A stretch of 23,871 bases of DNA, from NCBI GenBank assembly GCA_902633885.1, contig CACPIK010000007.1, positions 1 through 23,871 on the forward strand. The letters are read 5' to 3'. Position numbers and translations under genes: made by a program. Numbering within the stretch: the stretch's first letter is position 1; each line of letters opens with the position of its first letter. The notes below the pieces were generated by a model. The model made no database searches and was not told where the DNA came from. It was given only the letters and a program-made list of their open reading frames with translations. This DNA comes from an uncultured Pelagibacteraceae bacterium. GTDB taxonomy: Bacteria > Pseudomonadota > Alphaproteobacteria > Pelagibacterales > Pelagibacteraceae. Positions 1 through 7,727 of this stretch are shown in pieces.

Positions 1-503
1 AGGATGGTATAAAAGCTAAATTATTTAGTTTGAATGATTTAATTGAGATAAATTTTTTTAAAGAAATTTATAAATCATATAATAAAAATATTAAAAAAAA
101 TAATAAAGAAATAATACTATATCAGATAATCAGAGATTCTATTAACTTAATGGTTCAAGATGTAATCCAAAAAACAATTTTAAATATAAATAAAAGAGAT
201 ATAAAAAATATTTCAAATATATATAATAACAATCAAATTGTAGAATTTTCGAATAAATTTAAAATTATAGAGAATCAAATAAAGTTATTTTTAAAATATA
301 AAATGTATAATAATAAAAATGTTTTAATCAAAAATAACAAAGGTAAAAGAATAGTAAAAAATTTATTTAAAATAATTAATAAAAAACCTAAATATTTTAT
401 TAAAAAATCTGAACTTAATAAAAATAAATATAGAGCAATTGCAGATTATATTTCAGGTATGACGGATAGATTTGCTATAAATTTATACAACAATAATAAA
501 TGA
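1..503 (+). CDS. dgt: Deoxyguanosinetriphosphate triphosphohydrolase-like protein, C-terminal part (5' end outside window)
   Basis: The frame is open from the left edge (codons in phase with base 3) to a TGA at 501-503, so only the C-terminal ~167 residues are visible. The best marker is the tail around RAIADYISGMTDRFA, which matches the conserved end of the bacterial dGTPase-like HD-domain family (hydrolysis of dGTP to deoxyguanosine and triphosphate). The catalytic HD residues would lie upstream and cannot be checked. The middle is extremely Lys/Asn/Ile-rich and diverged. The stop overlaps the argS start in an ATGA junction, implying translational coupling. A dgt-argS pair is a usual alphaproteobacterial arrangement, which supports the call. 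The TTG at 30 is not a real start, because the frame continues upstream of it. Confidence 0.8.
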   Translation, partial: DGIKAKLFSLNDLIEINFFKEIYKSYNKNIKKNNKEIILYQIIRDSINLMVQDVIQKTILNINKRDIKNISNIYNNNQIVEFSNKFKIIENQIKLFLKYKMYNNKNVLIKNNKGKRIVKNLFKIINKKPKYFIKKSELNKNKYRAIADYISGMTDRFAINLYNNNK

Positions 504-2230
504 ATATATTTAAATTATACAGAGAAAAAATTATAGATATAATTAAATCTGCAAATAAAAAAGATTTAATAAAATTACCTGATAATTTAAACTCTATAAA
601 TGTGGATTTGCCTCCTAAAAAGTTTAATTGTGATCTTTCAACAAATGTTTCTATGGTATTGTCAAAACCAAACAATAAATCTTCGCTAGAAATAGCTGAA
701 GTATTATCAAAACTAATAAAAGAACAGGATAAATATATTGATAAAATAACAATAGAAAAACCTGGATTTATCAACATAAATTTAAACAATAAATTTTGGA
801 ATTTTTTTTCTAAAGAAATTTTAAATGAGAATAATTATGGTTCACAAAAAAATTTAAATCAAAAGAAATATTTAATAGAATTTGTTTCTGCTAATCCAAC
901 GGGACCTCTTCATGTTGGTCATTCTAGAGGCGCTATACTGGGTGATGTTATATCAAACTTACTAAAATTTAATAATCAAAGTGTTACTAAAGAATATTAT
1001 GTAAATGACTATGGTAATCAAATTTTACATTTTGCTAAATCTGTATATTTTAGAGCAAGAGAAATACTTAATGAAGAAAACTTTCCCATTGATAATTCAG
1101 ATTTATATCCAGGTGATTATATCAAGCAAATAGCAAACAATATAATTGATCAAAATCCAAATTTAAAATTTGATAATTTTGATTTAATTTCTGAAAAACT
1201 CACTGCCTTATCTGTTGATGAATCATTAAAGATGGTAAAATTTAATTTAAATAATCTTGGAATTAAACATGACAACTTTGTAAGGGAAACTCAAATAGTT
1301 AACAGTAAAGAAGTTGATAAAGTTGTAGAAAAACTTCAAAAAGGTAATTTTGTTTATAAAGGCAAAATAAAAGCTCCAGAAGGTGAGGATAATTCTAATT
1401 GGGTAGAAAGAGAGCAACTTTTATTTAAATCTACCGATTTTGGCGATGACAAAGATAGACCACTGCAAAAAGCTGACAAGTCTTGGACTTATTTTGCAAG
1501 TGATGTTGCTTATCATTCTACAAAAATAAATAGAAATTATGATTTATTAATTAATATATTGGGAGCAGATCACGCTGGATATATTAAAAGAATAACATCA
1601 GCTGTTGAAGCACTTTCCAGAGAAAAAAATAAATTAGTTTGTAAAGTAAGTCAACTTGTAAAATTAATTAAAGATGGAAAACCTTTCAAAATGTCAAAAA
1701 GAAAAGGTGATTATATTACAGTTGAAGATTTAATAGAAGAAGTTGGAAAAGATGCCACTAGATTTATCATGCTTAATAGAAGCAATGATGTAGAAATAGA
1801 TTTTGATTTTTCTAAAGTTAAGGAAAAATCTAAAGACAATCCTTTATATTATGTCCAATATTGTTATGCGAGAATTTCATCAGTTTTTAGAAATATTAAT
1901 AAAAATATTAATGATCAAATAAATATTTCTAATTATGATTTTAATTATTCAAAAGATGAAATAAATATTTTAAAAAAAATATCTGCTTGGCCAAGATGTA
2001 TTGAAGTTTCATATGATAAACTTGAACCACACAGAATACCAGTATATCTCTATGAATTATCTTCGGAATTTCATTCATATTGGAATATGGGTAAAGACGA
2101 TGTTTCAAAGAGATTTATTGACAAAGATAGAACCATTAAAGATGAAAAAATTGTTTTTCTAAAAATTGTTTCAAATGTAATTAAAAATGGGATGAATATT
2201 TTAGGAGTTGAAACACCTGAAAAAATGTAA
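500..2230 (+). CDS. argS: Arginyl-tRNA synthetase
   Basis: Class I aminoacyl-tRNA synthetase that charges tRNA-Arg in the cytoplasm; 576 residues, a normal length for the family. The HIGH-type signature is HVGH at residues 138-141, within SANPTGPLHVGHSRGA. The KMSKS-type loop is KMSKR at 396-400, inside GKPFKMSKRKGDYITVEDL. The N-terminal ~110 residues fit the Add1 tRNA-recognition domain and the C-terminal ~130 the helical anticodon-binding (DALR) domain, ending at the typical LGVETPEKM. The ATG overlaps the upstream dgt stop (ATGA), and the TAA shares one base with the next ATG (TAATG), so it sits inside a translationally coupled operon. Nothing is truncated. Confidence 0.98.
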   Translation: MNIFKLYREKIIDIIKSANKKDLIKLPDNLNSINVDLPPKKFNCDLSTNVSMVLSKPNNKSSLEIAEVLSKLIKEQDKYIDKITIEKPGFININLNNKFWNFFSKEILNENNYGSQKNLNQKKYLIEFVSANPTGPLHVGHSRGAILGDVISNLLKFNNQSVTKEYYVNDYGNQILHFAKSVYFRAREILNEENFPIDNSDLYPGDYIKQIANNIIDQNPNLKFDNFDLISEKLTALSVDESLKMVKFNLNNLGIKHDNFVRETQIVNSKEVDKVVEKLQKGNFVYKGKIKAPEGEDNSNWVEREQLLFKSTDFGDDKDRPLQKADKSWTYFASDVAYHSTKINRNYDLLINILGADHAGYIKRITSAVEALSREKNKLVCKVSQLVKLIKDGKPFKMSKRKGDYITVEDLIEEVGKDATRFIMLNRSNDVEIDFDFSKVKEKSKDNPLYYVQYCYARISSVFRNINKNINDQINISNYDFNYSKDEINILKKISAWPRCIEVSYDKLEPHRIPVYLYELSSEFHSYWNMGKDDVSKRFIDKDRTIKDEKIVFLKIVSNVIKNGMNILGVETPEKM

Positions 2231-2493
2231 TGATTAAAGAACTTAAATATCTTTTTTTTATTATAACGACATTCTTTTTTTTATTTTTATCTATAAAATA
2301 TTATTTCTCTAACGAAAATATTAAACATTCATATAGATCCATATCTAATCATGAAAAATCAACAGAAATCCAAAACAACAATTTAATTTTTTTGAAGAAT
2401 AACACAGATAACATTATTATATTTATTGAGGACAAGAATAAAAAAAAAATTAAAAAATATTCATTTTGGGATTTACTTTATAATGATAAATAA
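2230..2493 (+). CDS. Small single-pass membrane protein in the position of a SPOR-domain protein
   Basis: An 87-residue protein whose start overlaps the argS stop by one base (TAATG) and whose end overlaps nagZ by 11 bp, so both neighbours constrain it as a translated cistron. Residues ~7-26 form one strongly hydrophobic helix (Phe/Ile/Leu), preceded by Lys residues, suggesting N-in/C-out topology. The remaining ~60 residues are Asn/Lys-rich with no motif I recognise. In many alphaproteobacteria the gene between argS and nagZ encodes a membrane-anchored protein with a C-terminal SPOR (peptidoglycan-binding) domain. Position and the N-terminal helix agree with that, but no SPOR domain is visible and the protein is much shorter. 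It may be a reduced descendant or an unrelated small protein. It contains a run of ten A (2440-2449). Confidence 0.6.
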   Translation: MIKELKYLFFIITTFFFLFLSIKYYFSNENIKHSYRSISNHEKSTEIQNNNLIFLKNNTDNIIIFIEDKNKKKIKKYSFWDLLYNDK

Positions 2494-3436
2494 AAATTGT
2501 AGATCTTTTATTTGTGGAATTAAAGGTTTGTCACTTTCTAAAAATGAAAAATCTTTTTTAAAAAAATATAAACCCTGGGGAATAATTTTATTTTCTAGAA
2601 ATATTAAAAATATTAAACAAACGCAAAAATTAATAATTTCTATAAAAAAAATATTTAAAAATCGAAATTACCCTATATTAATTGATGAGGAAGGGGGGAG
2701 AGTCTCAAGATTAGGTAAATTTATTGATAATTCATTGTTTACAGCAAAATTTTTTGGCGATCTTTATAATAAAAATAAAAAAAAATTTAATATTTATTTT
2801 AAAGTATATGTTAATCAAATTTCATATTTATTAAAAACTCTGGGTATAAATATTAATACCGTCCCTGTTTTGGATATTTTTAGGAGTAATTTTCATCAAA
2901 TTATAGGTGATAGATCTTTTTCTTCTGATAAAAAAATTGTATCAAAATTAGGTGATATTTGCATATCTACTTTTCACAAAAATAATATAGTAACTGTTAT
3001 TAAACATATACCCGGTCATGGTTTTGCTAAAGTGGATAGTCATAAAAAACTACCTATAATTAATAAAAATTTAGATTATTTATTAAAAAATGATTTTAAA
3101 ACTTTTAAAAATAAAAAAGCTTTATTAGCCATGACCGGACATCTTTTATTTAACAAAATAGATAAAAATAATTGCGTGACTCATTCTAAAACAATTATTG
3201 ATATTATTAGAAATAAAGTTGGATTTAAAAATATTATTGTTACAGATGATTTATCCATGAAGGCTTTGAAAAATTCATTAAAAATAAAAGTTAAAAAATC
3301 TTTCCAGTCTGGTTGTAATTTGGTTCTTCATTGTAATGGAAATATAAAAGAAATGACTATAGTTGCAAAAAATTCTCCAAAAATAGACAAATTTATTTTA
3401 AAAAAAACATCACAATTAGATAAAATTATAAGTTAA
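2483..3436 (+). CDS. nagZ: Beta-N-acetylhexosaminidase NagZ (glycoside hydrolase family 3)
   Basis: Cytoplasmic enzyme of cell-wall recycling that removes GlcNAc from anhydro-muropeptides. With the ATG at 2483 it is 317 residues, near the usual ~340. Family marks run in order: LIDEEGGRVSRL (~67-78), IGDRSFSSD (~141-149), the KHIPGHG loop (174-180) followed by D185-S-H187 of the mobile catalytic Asp-His dyad, and the nucleophile region VTDDLSMKA (253-261). The frame is open further upstream to a TTG at 2426, but that extension is a Lys-rich leader lying inside the previous gene. The ATG at 2483 gives the expected N-terminus before CRSFICGIKG. It overlaps the upstream gene by 11 bp and precedes scpA by 8 bp, the standard alphaproteobacterial order. 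Confidence 0.95.
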   Translation: MINKNCRSFICGIKGLSLSKNEKSFLKKYKPWGIILFSRNIKNIKQTQKLIISIKKIFKNRNYPILIDEEGGRVSRLGKFIDNSLFTAKFFGDLYNKNKKKFNIYFKVYVNQISYLLKTLGININTVPVLDIFRSNFHQIIGDRSFSSDKKIVSKLGDICISTFHKNNIVTVIKHIPGHGFAKVDSHKKLPIINKNLDYLLKNDFKTFKNKKALLAMTGHLLFNKIDKNNCVTHSKTIIDIIRNKVGFKNIIVTDDLSMKALKNSLKIKVKKSFQSGCNLVLHCNGNIKEMTIVAKNSPKIDKFILKKTSQLDKIIS

Positions 3437-3444
3437 AATGAAAT

Positions 3445-4185
3445 ATGTCTGAAAATGATTCTTTTAATTTTAATGTAAATCTTAATACATATCAAGGTTC
3501 CTTAGAGTTGCTGTTAGATCTAGCTAAATCTCAAAAAGTTGATCTTGAAAAAATTTCTATTACTAAGCTCGCTGATCAATTTTATGAATATTTAACAGAA
3601 AATAAAAATGTGAACTTAGAGTTGGCATCTGAATATTTGCTTATGGCCACATGGTTGGCTTATCTTAAATCTAAATTATTACTCCCAGATTCAGAGGAAG
3701 AAGAATTTAAAGCTTTGGAAGTTGCTGAAAAATTAAAACTTCAATTAAAAAAATTAGAATTAATTAGACTTTTGTCTTCAAAAATGTTGAGTAGAAAAAG
3801 ATTGGGCAGAGATGTCTTTATGAGAGGTTCAAAAAGTGGAATTAAATCAATTTACGATACACAATATAGCTTAACTTTATTTGAAATTCTTAAAACTTAT
3901 GGAAATATAGTAATGACTAAAGATTTTCAAACAATGAGCATTCCTAAACTTCCTGTTTTCACTACCGAAGAAGGTATAAGCAGAATTAAAGAATTTTTTG
4001 GTAAGTTAAATGATTGGAAAGAAATTTCGGAGCTTATACCAGCAAATTTTAAATCTTCAAAAAAACTTAAAAAAACAGGAACAGCTGGTATGTTTGCGGC
4101 ATGTCTTGAATTAGTTAAAGAAGGAAATATAAAAGTCAAACAGGAAGACTTATTTAAAGACATTTTTATTAAACAACATCAATGA
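3445..4185 (+). CDS. scpA: Segregation and condensation protein A
   Basis: Kleisin subunit of the Smc-ScpA-ScpB chromosome condensation complex; 246 residues. The N-terminus, with YQGSLELLLDLAKSQKVDLEKISITKLADQF, is the classic ScpA signature (ScpA usually reads Y-x-GPLDLLL..L). Next come the LASEYLLMATWLAYLKSKLLLP helix and an acidic linker (EEEEFK). The C-terminal ~80 residues fit the winged-helix part that contacts the Smc head, including the AGMFAACLELVKEGNIKVKQEDLFKDI segment. The stop overlaps the scpB start as ATGA, so the two partners are probably made in coupled amounts. An ATG at 3438 is immediately closed by a stop, leaving 3445 as the start. No Shine-Dalgarno-like sequence is obvious. 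Confidence 0.95.
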   Translation: MSENDSFNFNVNLNTYQGSLELLLDLAKSQKVDLEKISITKLADQFYEYLTENKNVNLELASEYLLMATWLAYLKSKLLLPDSEEEEFKALEVAEKLKLQLKKLELIRLLSSKMLSRKRLGRDVFMRGSKSGIKSIYDTQYSLTLFEILKTYGNIVMTKDFQTMSIPKLPVFTTEEGISRIKEFFGKLNDWKEISELIPANFKSSKKLKKTGTAGMFAACLELVKEGNIKVKQEDLFKDIFIKQHQ

Positions 4186-4874
4186 ATAAATTTAAAAAAA
4201 ATAACATTGTAAACTTTCCAGGTAAATTAACTGAAGCAGAAAGAGAAATTGAAGCTATAATATTTGCTGCAGCTGAACCTTTGTCTATTGAAACGATAGA
4301 GTCAAAAGTTTCCAAAAAAACAGATGTTGAAAAAACTTTAAATAATTTAAAAATTTTTTATTCAAAAAGAGGGATAAATCTTATTTGTATTTCTAATAAA
4401 TGGTCTTTTAGAACTTCTGAAAACTTATCATCATTAATGTCAGAACAAAAAACAGTTGAAAGAAAATTATCTAAAGCAGCGATAGAAACTCTGGCGATAA
4501 TTGTATACCATCAACCAGTTACTAGATCAGAAATTGAAGAGATTAGAGGTGTAGCATTCGGCAATAATACCTTAGAAATTTTAATGGAACTTAACTGGGT
4601 TAAGCCTGCAGGACGAAAAGAGGGACCAGGCAAACCTATTATGTATGGCACAACAGAGGATTTTTTAAGCCATTTTAATCTACAAAAATTATCTGACTTG
4701 CCAACAGTTACAGAACTTGGGACCGCAGGATTGATTGATACATCTAGCGTTGATTCATCAATATTTGGTACTGGTAAATTTTTTAAAGAAAAACAGGAGG
4801 ATAAAAAAGATAATATTTATTCGGATATTGATGAAATGTTAAGCAGTACTCTCAAAAATGATGATACTAAGTAA
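4182..4874 (+). CDS. scpB: Segregation and condensation protein B
   Basis: Winged-helix partner that binds the ScpA kleisin as a dimer; 230 residues. The family core is clear: AEREIEAIIFAAAEPLSIE (~18-36), LSKAAIETLAIIVYHQPVTR followed by SEIEEIRGV (~105-133), then a second winged helix ending in GRKEGPGKPIMYGTTEDFLSHF, where most ScpB proteins have GRP-x-LYGTT. Roughly 17 residues (Lys/Asn-rich) precede the core. The ATGA overlap with scpA supports this start. The C-terminal ~60 residues are acidic, probably disordered, and not conserved in the family as I know it. A 46-bp spacer separates it from tatA. Confidence 0.95.
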   Translation: MNKFKKNNIVNFPGKLTEAEREIEAIIFAAAEPLSIETIESKVSKKTDVEKTLNNLKIFYSKRGINLICISNKWSFRTSENLSSLMSEQKTVERKLSKAAIETLAIIVYHQPVTRSEIEEIRGVAFGNNTLEILMELNWVKPAGRKEGPGKPIMYGTTEDFLSHFNLQKLSDLPTVTELGTAGLIDTSSVDSSIFGTGKFFKEKQEDKKDNIYSDIDEMLSSTLKNDDTK

Positions 4875-4920
4875 AAAAGTTTCTTTTAAAAAACATATTA
4901 TGAGGTTATAAATAATTATT

Positions 4921-5127
4921 ATGAGTATAGGATTTTGGCAAATTGCTGTTGTTGTAATTTTAGTAGTATTACTTTTTGGCCGTGGTAAAATTTCTAGTTT
5001 AATGGGAGATGTAGCCAAAGGTATTAAAAGTTTCAAGAAAGGTATGGCTACTGATGCAACTGATTCAAATGATGATAGCCAAACAAAAAATATTTCAGAA
5101 AATCAAGATTCAAACAACAAAGATTAA
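4921..5127 (+). CDS. tatA: Twin-arginine translocase subunit TatA
   Basis: Pore-forming subunit of the Tat system, which exports folded proteins bearing an RR signal. It is 68 residues with the expected plan: a short N-terminal transmembrane helix (residues ~3-19, [17 protein letters not shown]), the FGRGK hinge at 19-23, an amphipathic helix ([19 protein letters not shown], ~24-42) and a polar Asp/Ser/Asn-rich tail. FGRGKI..LMGD(V/L)AKGIK.FKKG is the alphaproteobacterial TatA pattern. The gene lies 3 bp before tatB. A GAGGT sequence sits at ~4902-4906, 14 bp ahead of the ATG, rather far for a ribosome binding site. Confidence 0.96.
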   Translation: MSIGFWQIAVVVILVVLLFGRGKISSLMGDVAKGIKSFKKGMATDATDSNDDSQTKNISENQDSNNKD

Positions 5128-5130
5128 GCA

Positions 5131-5364
5131 ATGCCACAAATTGGCTGGTTTGAAATTTTAATAATTGTTTCTATTGCAATTATTGTAGTTGGTCCTAAAG
5201 ATTTTCCAATTATGTTAAAAAAAATTGGTTCTTGGGTAGGTTCCGCAAAAAGATATATTAGAGATGTCCAAAGCCAAGTTACAGAAATTACTAATGAAAC
5301 TTTAGATACAGATAGTCAAAGCTCAAGTAAAACTGATGATAAGAAGGAGCTAAATGACAAATAA
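5131..5364 (+). CDS. tatB: Twin-arginine translocase subunit TatB (short form)
   Basis: Partner of TatC in the Tat substrate receptor. At 77 residues it is well below the ~130-200 common in other proteobacteria. The conserved part is present: MPQIGWFEILIIVSIAIIVV as the N-terminal helix with the conserved Gly/Trp/Glu region, then the GPKDFPIMLKKIGSWVGSAK hinge and amphipathic helix (GP.DLP in the family), then RYIRDVQSQ. The usual long C-terminal extension is almost absent. Its order (after tatA, before tatC) and hinge sequence separate it from a second TatA. Its end overlaps tatC by 11 bp. Confidence 0.93.
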   Translation: MPQIGWFEILIIVSIAIIVVGPKDFPIMLKKIGSWVGSAKRYIRDVQSQVTEITNETLDTDSQSSSKTDDKKELNDK

Positions 5365-6127
5365 AGAAAAAGAAGGTAATTTTATAAGTCATTTAGTTGA
5401 GCTTAGAAAAAGATTAATACATTCATTAATTTTTTTATCTATTTTATTTATATTTTGTTATTATTTCTCTGAATATATTTATGGCTTCCTTGTTAATCCA
5501 TATGCTGAAGCTGTTAAGGAAGACAATCTTGATAGAAGACTTATATTTACTGCTTTACAAGAAACATTTCTTACATATTTAAAGGTTTCATTTTTTGCTG
5601 CTTTTTTTGTTACTAGTCCATTTATTTTGATACAAATATGGAAATTTATTGCCCCAGGTCTCTACAATCATGAAAAAAAAGCAATCATGCCTTATCTAAT
5701 AATTACACCAATTCTTTTTTTACTTGGGGGTATGCTTGTCTATTATCTTATAATGCCACTGGCAATTAAATTTTTCTTATCATTTGAAAGTCTTGGGACA
5801 TCAACTAATTTACCAATTCAACTCGAGGCAAAAGTAAATGAGTACTTATCTTTAGTTATGAAATTGATATTTGCATTTGGATTAAGTTTTCAATTGCCGG
5901 TAGTTTTAAGTTTATTGGCAAGGATAGGTGTAATTAATTCAACTTTTTTAAAGCAAAGAAGAAAGTATGTAATAGTAATGATTTTTGCAGCTGCAGCGAT
6001 TTTAACTCCACCCGACCCAATTACACAAATAGGTTTAGCAATACCGTTGTTAATTTTATATGAATTATCAATTTTTTCAGTAAATATAATAGAGAAAAAA
6101 TTAGAAGAAAAAAATGCACAACATTAA
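5354..6127 (+). CDS. tatC: Twin-arginine translocase subunit TatC
   Basis: Six-helix inner-membrane protein that reads the twin-arginine signal; 257 residues, like E. coli TatC (258). The cytoplasmic N-terminus ISHLVELRKRLIHS carries the conserved HL.ELR.R motif. A central FIAPGLYNHEKKAIMPY loop contains the conserved Pro-Gly-Leu and Glu. Later helices include FQLPVVLSLLARIGVI, followed by the RRKYVIV and ILTPPDPITQ segments typical of TatC. It overlaps tatB by 11 bp and serS by 14 bp. A possible substrate in this same window is the M48 protease at 19102-19923, which has an RR-x-F-I leader. Confidence 0.98.
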   Translation: MTNKEKEGNFISHLVELRKRLIHSLIFLSILFIFCYYFSEYIYGFLVNPYAEAVKEDNLDRRLIFTALQETFLTYLKVSFFAAFFVTSPFILIQIWKFIAPGLYNHEKKAIMPYLIITPILFLLGGMLVYYLIMPLAIKFFLSFESLGTSTNLPIQLEAKVNEYLSLVMKLIFAFGLSFQLPVVLSLLARIGVINSTFLKQRRKYVIVMIFAAAAILTPPDPITQIGLAIPLLILYELSIFSVNIIEKKLEEKNAQH

Positions 6128-7373
6128 AGATATAAGAAAAAATTTTGAAGAATTTAAAAAATCTATGCAATTAAGAAATGTAGATTTAGATTTTGAAAAT
6201 ATATTGTCATTAGATGAAGAAAATAGAAATCTTATTCGAGAAAAAGAATCTCTTGAAATGGAAAAAAAAAATATATCAAAAAATAAGGACTCAAAACTTT
6301 TTTCTAAATCTAAAGAAATATCATATAAAATTGATGATTTGAGTAAAAAACAATCTTCAATAAAAAAAGAACTTGATGATATTTTATCTTTAGTACCAAA
6401 TATACCATTAAAAGATGTTCCTCATGGCAAAGATGAAAATGATAATAAAGAAATTCTAAAAGTTGGTGAAATCAAAAAATTTACATTTAATCCCAAATCT
6501 CATTATGAATTGGGTGAAAAATTAAATATGCTTGATTTTGATTTAGCAACAAAAACTACTGGTTCAAGATTTGTTTTTGTTAAAGATAAACTTGCTTCTT
6601 TAGAGAGAGCTATATCAAATTTTATGCTAGATACGCATACAAAAATTAATGGTTATACTGAAATATCTCCACCATTGATTGCTACAGATGAAAGCATGTT
6701 TGGAACTGGACAATTGCCAAAATTTGAAAATGATCAATTTGAAATAAAATTTGATGAAAAAGAAAATCGTAAATTTTTAATTCCTACAGCTGAAGTAATT
6801 TTAACAAACATGGTAAAAAATCAAATAATTAATTTTAATTCCTTACCATTAAGAGTTGTTGCTTCAACTCCTTGCTTTAGAAAAGAAGCTGGTAGTTATG
6901 GCAAAGATACAAAAGGCATGATAAGACAGCATCAATTTTATAAAGTTGAATTAGTTAGTATAGTTGAAAATAATAAATGTTCGGATGAATTAGAGCGTAT
7001 GACTAAGTCTGCAACAATGATATTGGATAAACTTAAACTCCCATACAGAAAAATAATTTTAAGTACAGGAGACATGGGATTTAGTGCAGAAAAAACTTAT
7101 GACATTGAAGTGTGGCTTCCATCTGAAAATAAATATAGAGAAATATCTAGCTGTTCATCATGCGGAACATTTCAAGCTCGTAGAATGAAAGCAAGATACA
7201 AAAATAAAGATAATGTTACAGATTTTGTTGGAACATTAAATGGAAGTGGTTTGGCTGTTGGACGAACACTAATAGCAATTTTGGAAAATTATCAAACAGA
7301 AGACGGTTCCATATTAATTCCTGATGTGCTAAAACCTTATTTGAACAACATTGATAAAATATCTATCAATTAA
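6114..7373 (+). CDS. serS: Seryl-tRNA synthetase
   Basis: Class II synthetase that charges tRNA-Ser; 419 residues, normal length. The first ~100 residues form the long antiparallel coiled-coil arm that holds the tRNA-Ser variable arm. The catalytic core follows, with T-A-E at 225-227 (serine pocket), motif 2 around FRKEAGSYGKDTKG (255-268) with R271 and F275, and motif 3 in NGSGLAVGRTLIAILENYQ (376-394). The MHNIKDIRKN start matches the usual MHDI(K/R).IR N-terminus, supporting the ATG at 6114 despite its 14-bp overlap with tatC. A matching substrate, tRNA-Ser(UGA), is encoded at 22907-22996. The gene ends the first operon; the usual downstream surE/pcm genes are absent here. Confidence 0.98.
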   Translation: MHNIKDIRKNFEEFKKSMQLRNVDLDFENILSLDEENRNLIREKESLEMEKKNISKNKDSKLFSKSKEISYKIDDLSKKQSSIKKELDDILSLVPNIPLKDVPHGKDENDNKEILKVGEIKKFTFNPKSHYELGEKLNMLDFDLATKTTGSRFVFVKDKLASLERAISNFMLDTHTKINGYTEISPPLIATDESMFGTGQLPKFENDQFEIKFDEKENRKFLIPTAEVILTNMVKNQIINFNSLPLRVVASTPCFRKEAGSYGKDTKGMIRQHQFYKVELVSIVENNKCSDELERMTKSATMILDKLKLPYRKIILSTGDMGFSAEKTYDIEVWLPSENKYREISSCSSCGTFQARRMKARYKNKDNVTDFVGTLNGSGLAVGRTLIAILENYQTEDGSILIPDVLKPYLNNIDKISIN

Positions 7374-7376
7374 GAG

Positions 7377-7403
7377 TTGTCTTTAAAATTTATTTAGTAT
7401 AAA
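7377..7403 (+). promoter_or_regulatory. Possible promoter for yajC-secD-secF
   Basis: In the 55-bp gap between serS and yajC, TTGTCT (7377-7382) and TATAAA (7398-7403) resemble sigma-70 -35 and -10 boxes, with a short 15-bp spacer. Transcription would start about 7410, leaving a ~20-nt leader before the yajC ATG at 7429. AT-rich sequence produces such matches by chance, and read-through from the serS operon is equally possible. Confidence 0.3.
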
Positions 7404-7428
7404 TAACCATTAATTTATTGAGCACTTT

Positions 7429-7713
7429 ATGGATTCAGGAATTGGACAATTTATACCGTTAATACTAATTTTTGTTATTTTTTATTTTTTTCTTATTAGA
7501 CCGCAACAAAAAAAAGTAAAAGATCATAAAGCTATGGTAGAGGCTTTAAAAAGAGGCGACAAAGTCATCACTTCGGGTGGGATTATAGGTACCGTAGAAA
7601 GAGTTATAGACAACGAGAAAGTTGAAGTTAAAATTTCAGATAATGTTAATGTTGAAATAATAAGAGCCACAGGAATTCAGGGTTTAGTAAGCACGCAAGA
7701 ACCAAAAAAATAA
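7429..7713 (+). CDS. yajC: Sec translocon accessory protein YajC
   Basis: Small single-pass inner-membrane protein that associates with SecD-SecF; 94 residues. One transmembrane helix at ~8-24 ends in the diagnostic FFLIRPQQKK motif (~21-30), followed by a cytoplasmic domain with the conserved GDKVITSGGIIGTVERV stretch (~43-59). It heads the yajC-secD-secF cluster, the usual order, with 14 bp to secD. The 55 bp upstream contain a weak promoter-like pair, so it may begin its own transcript. Confidence 0.97.
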   Translation: MDSGIGQFIPLILIFVIFYFFLIRPQQKKVKDHKAMVEALKRGDKVITSGGIIGTVERVIDNEKVEVKISDNVNVEIIRATGIQGLVSTQEPKK

Positions 7714-7727
7714 CATTAAAAAAATAG

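Noticed and set aside
475..789. Open frame on the - strand across the start of argS (104 codons)
   Set aside because: It is wholly antisense to argS and the dgt end, has no recognisable domain, and reflects AT-rich codon structure.
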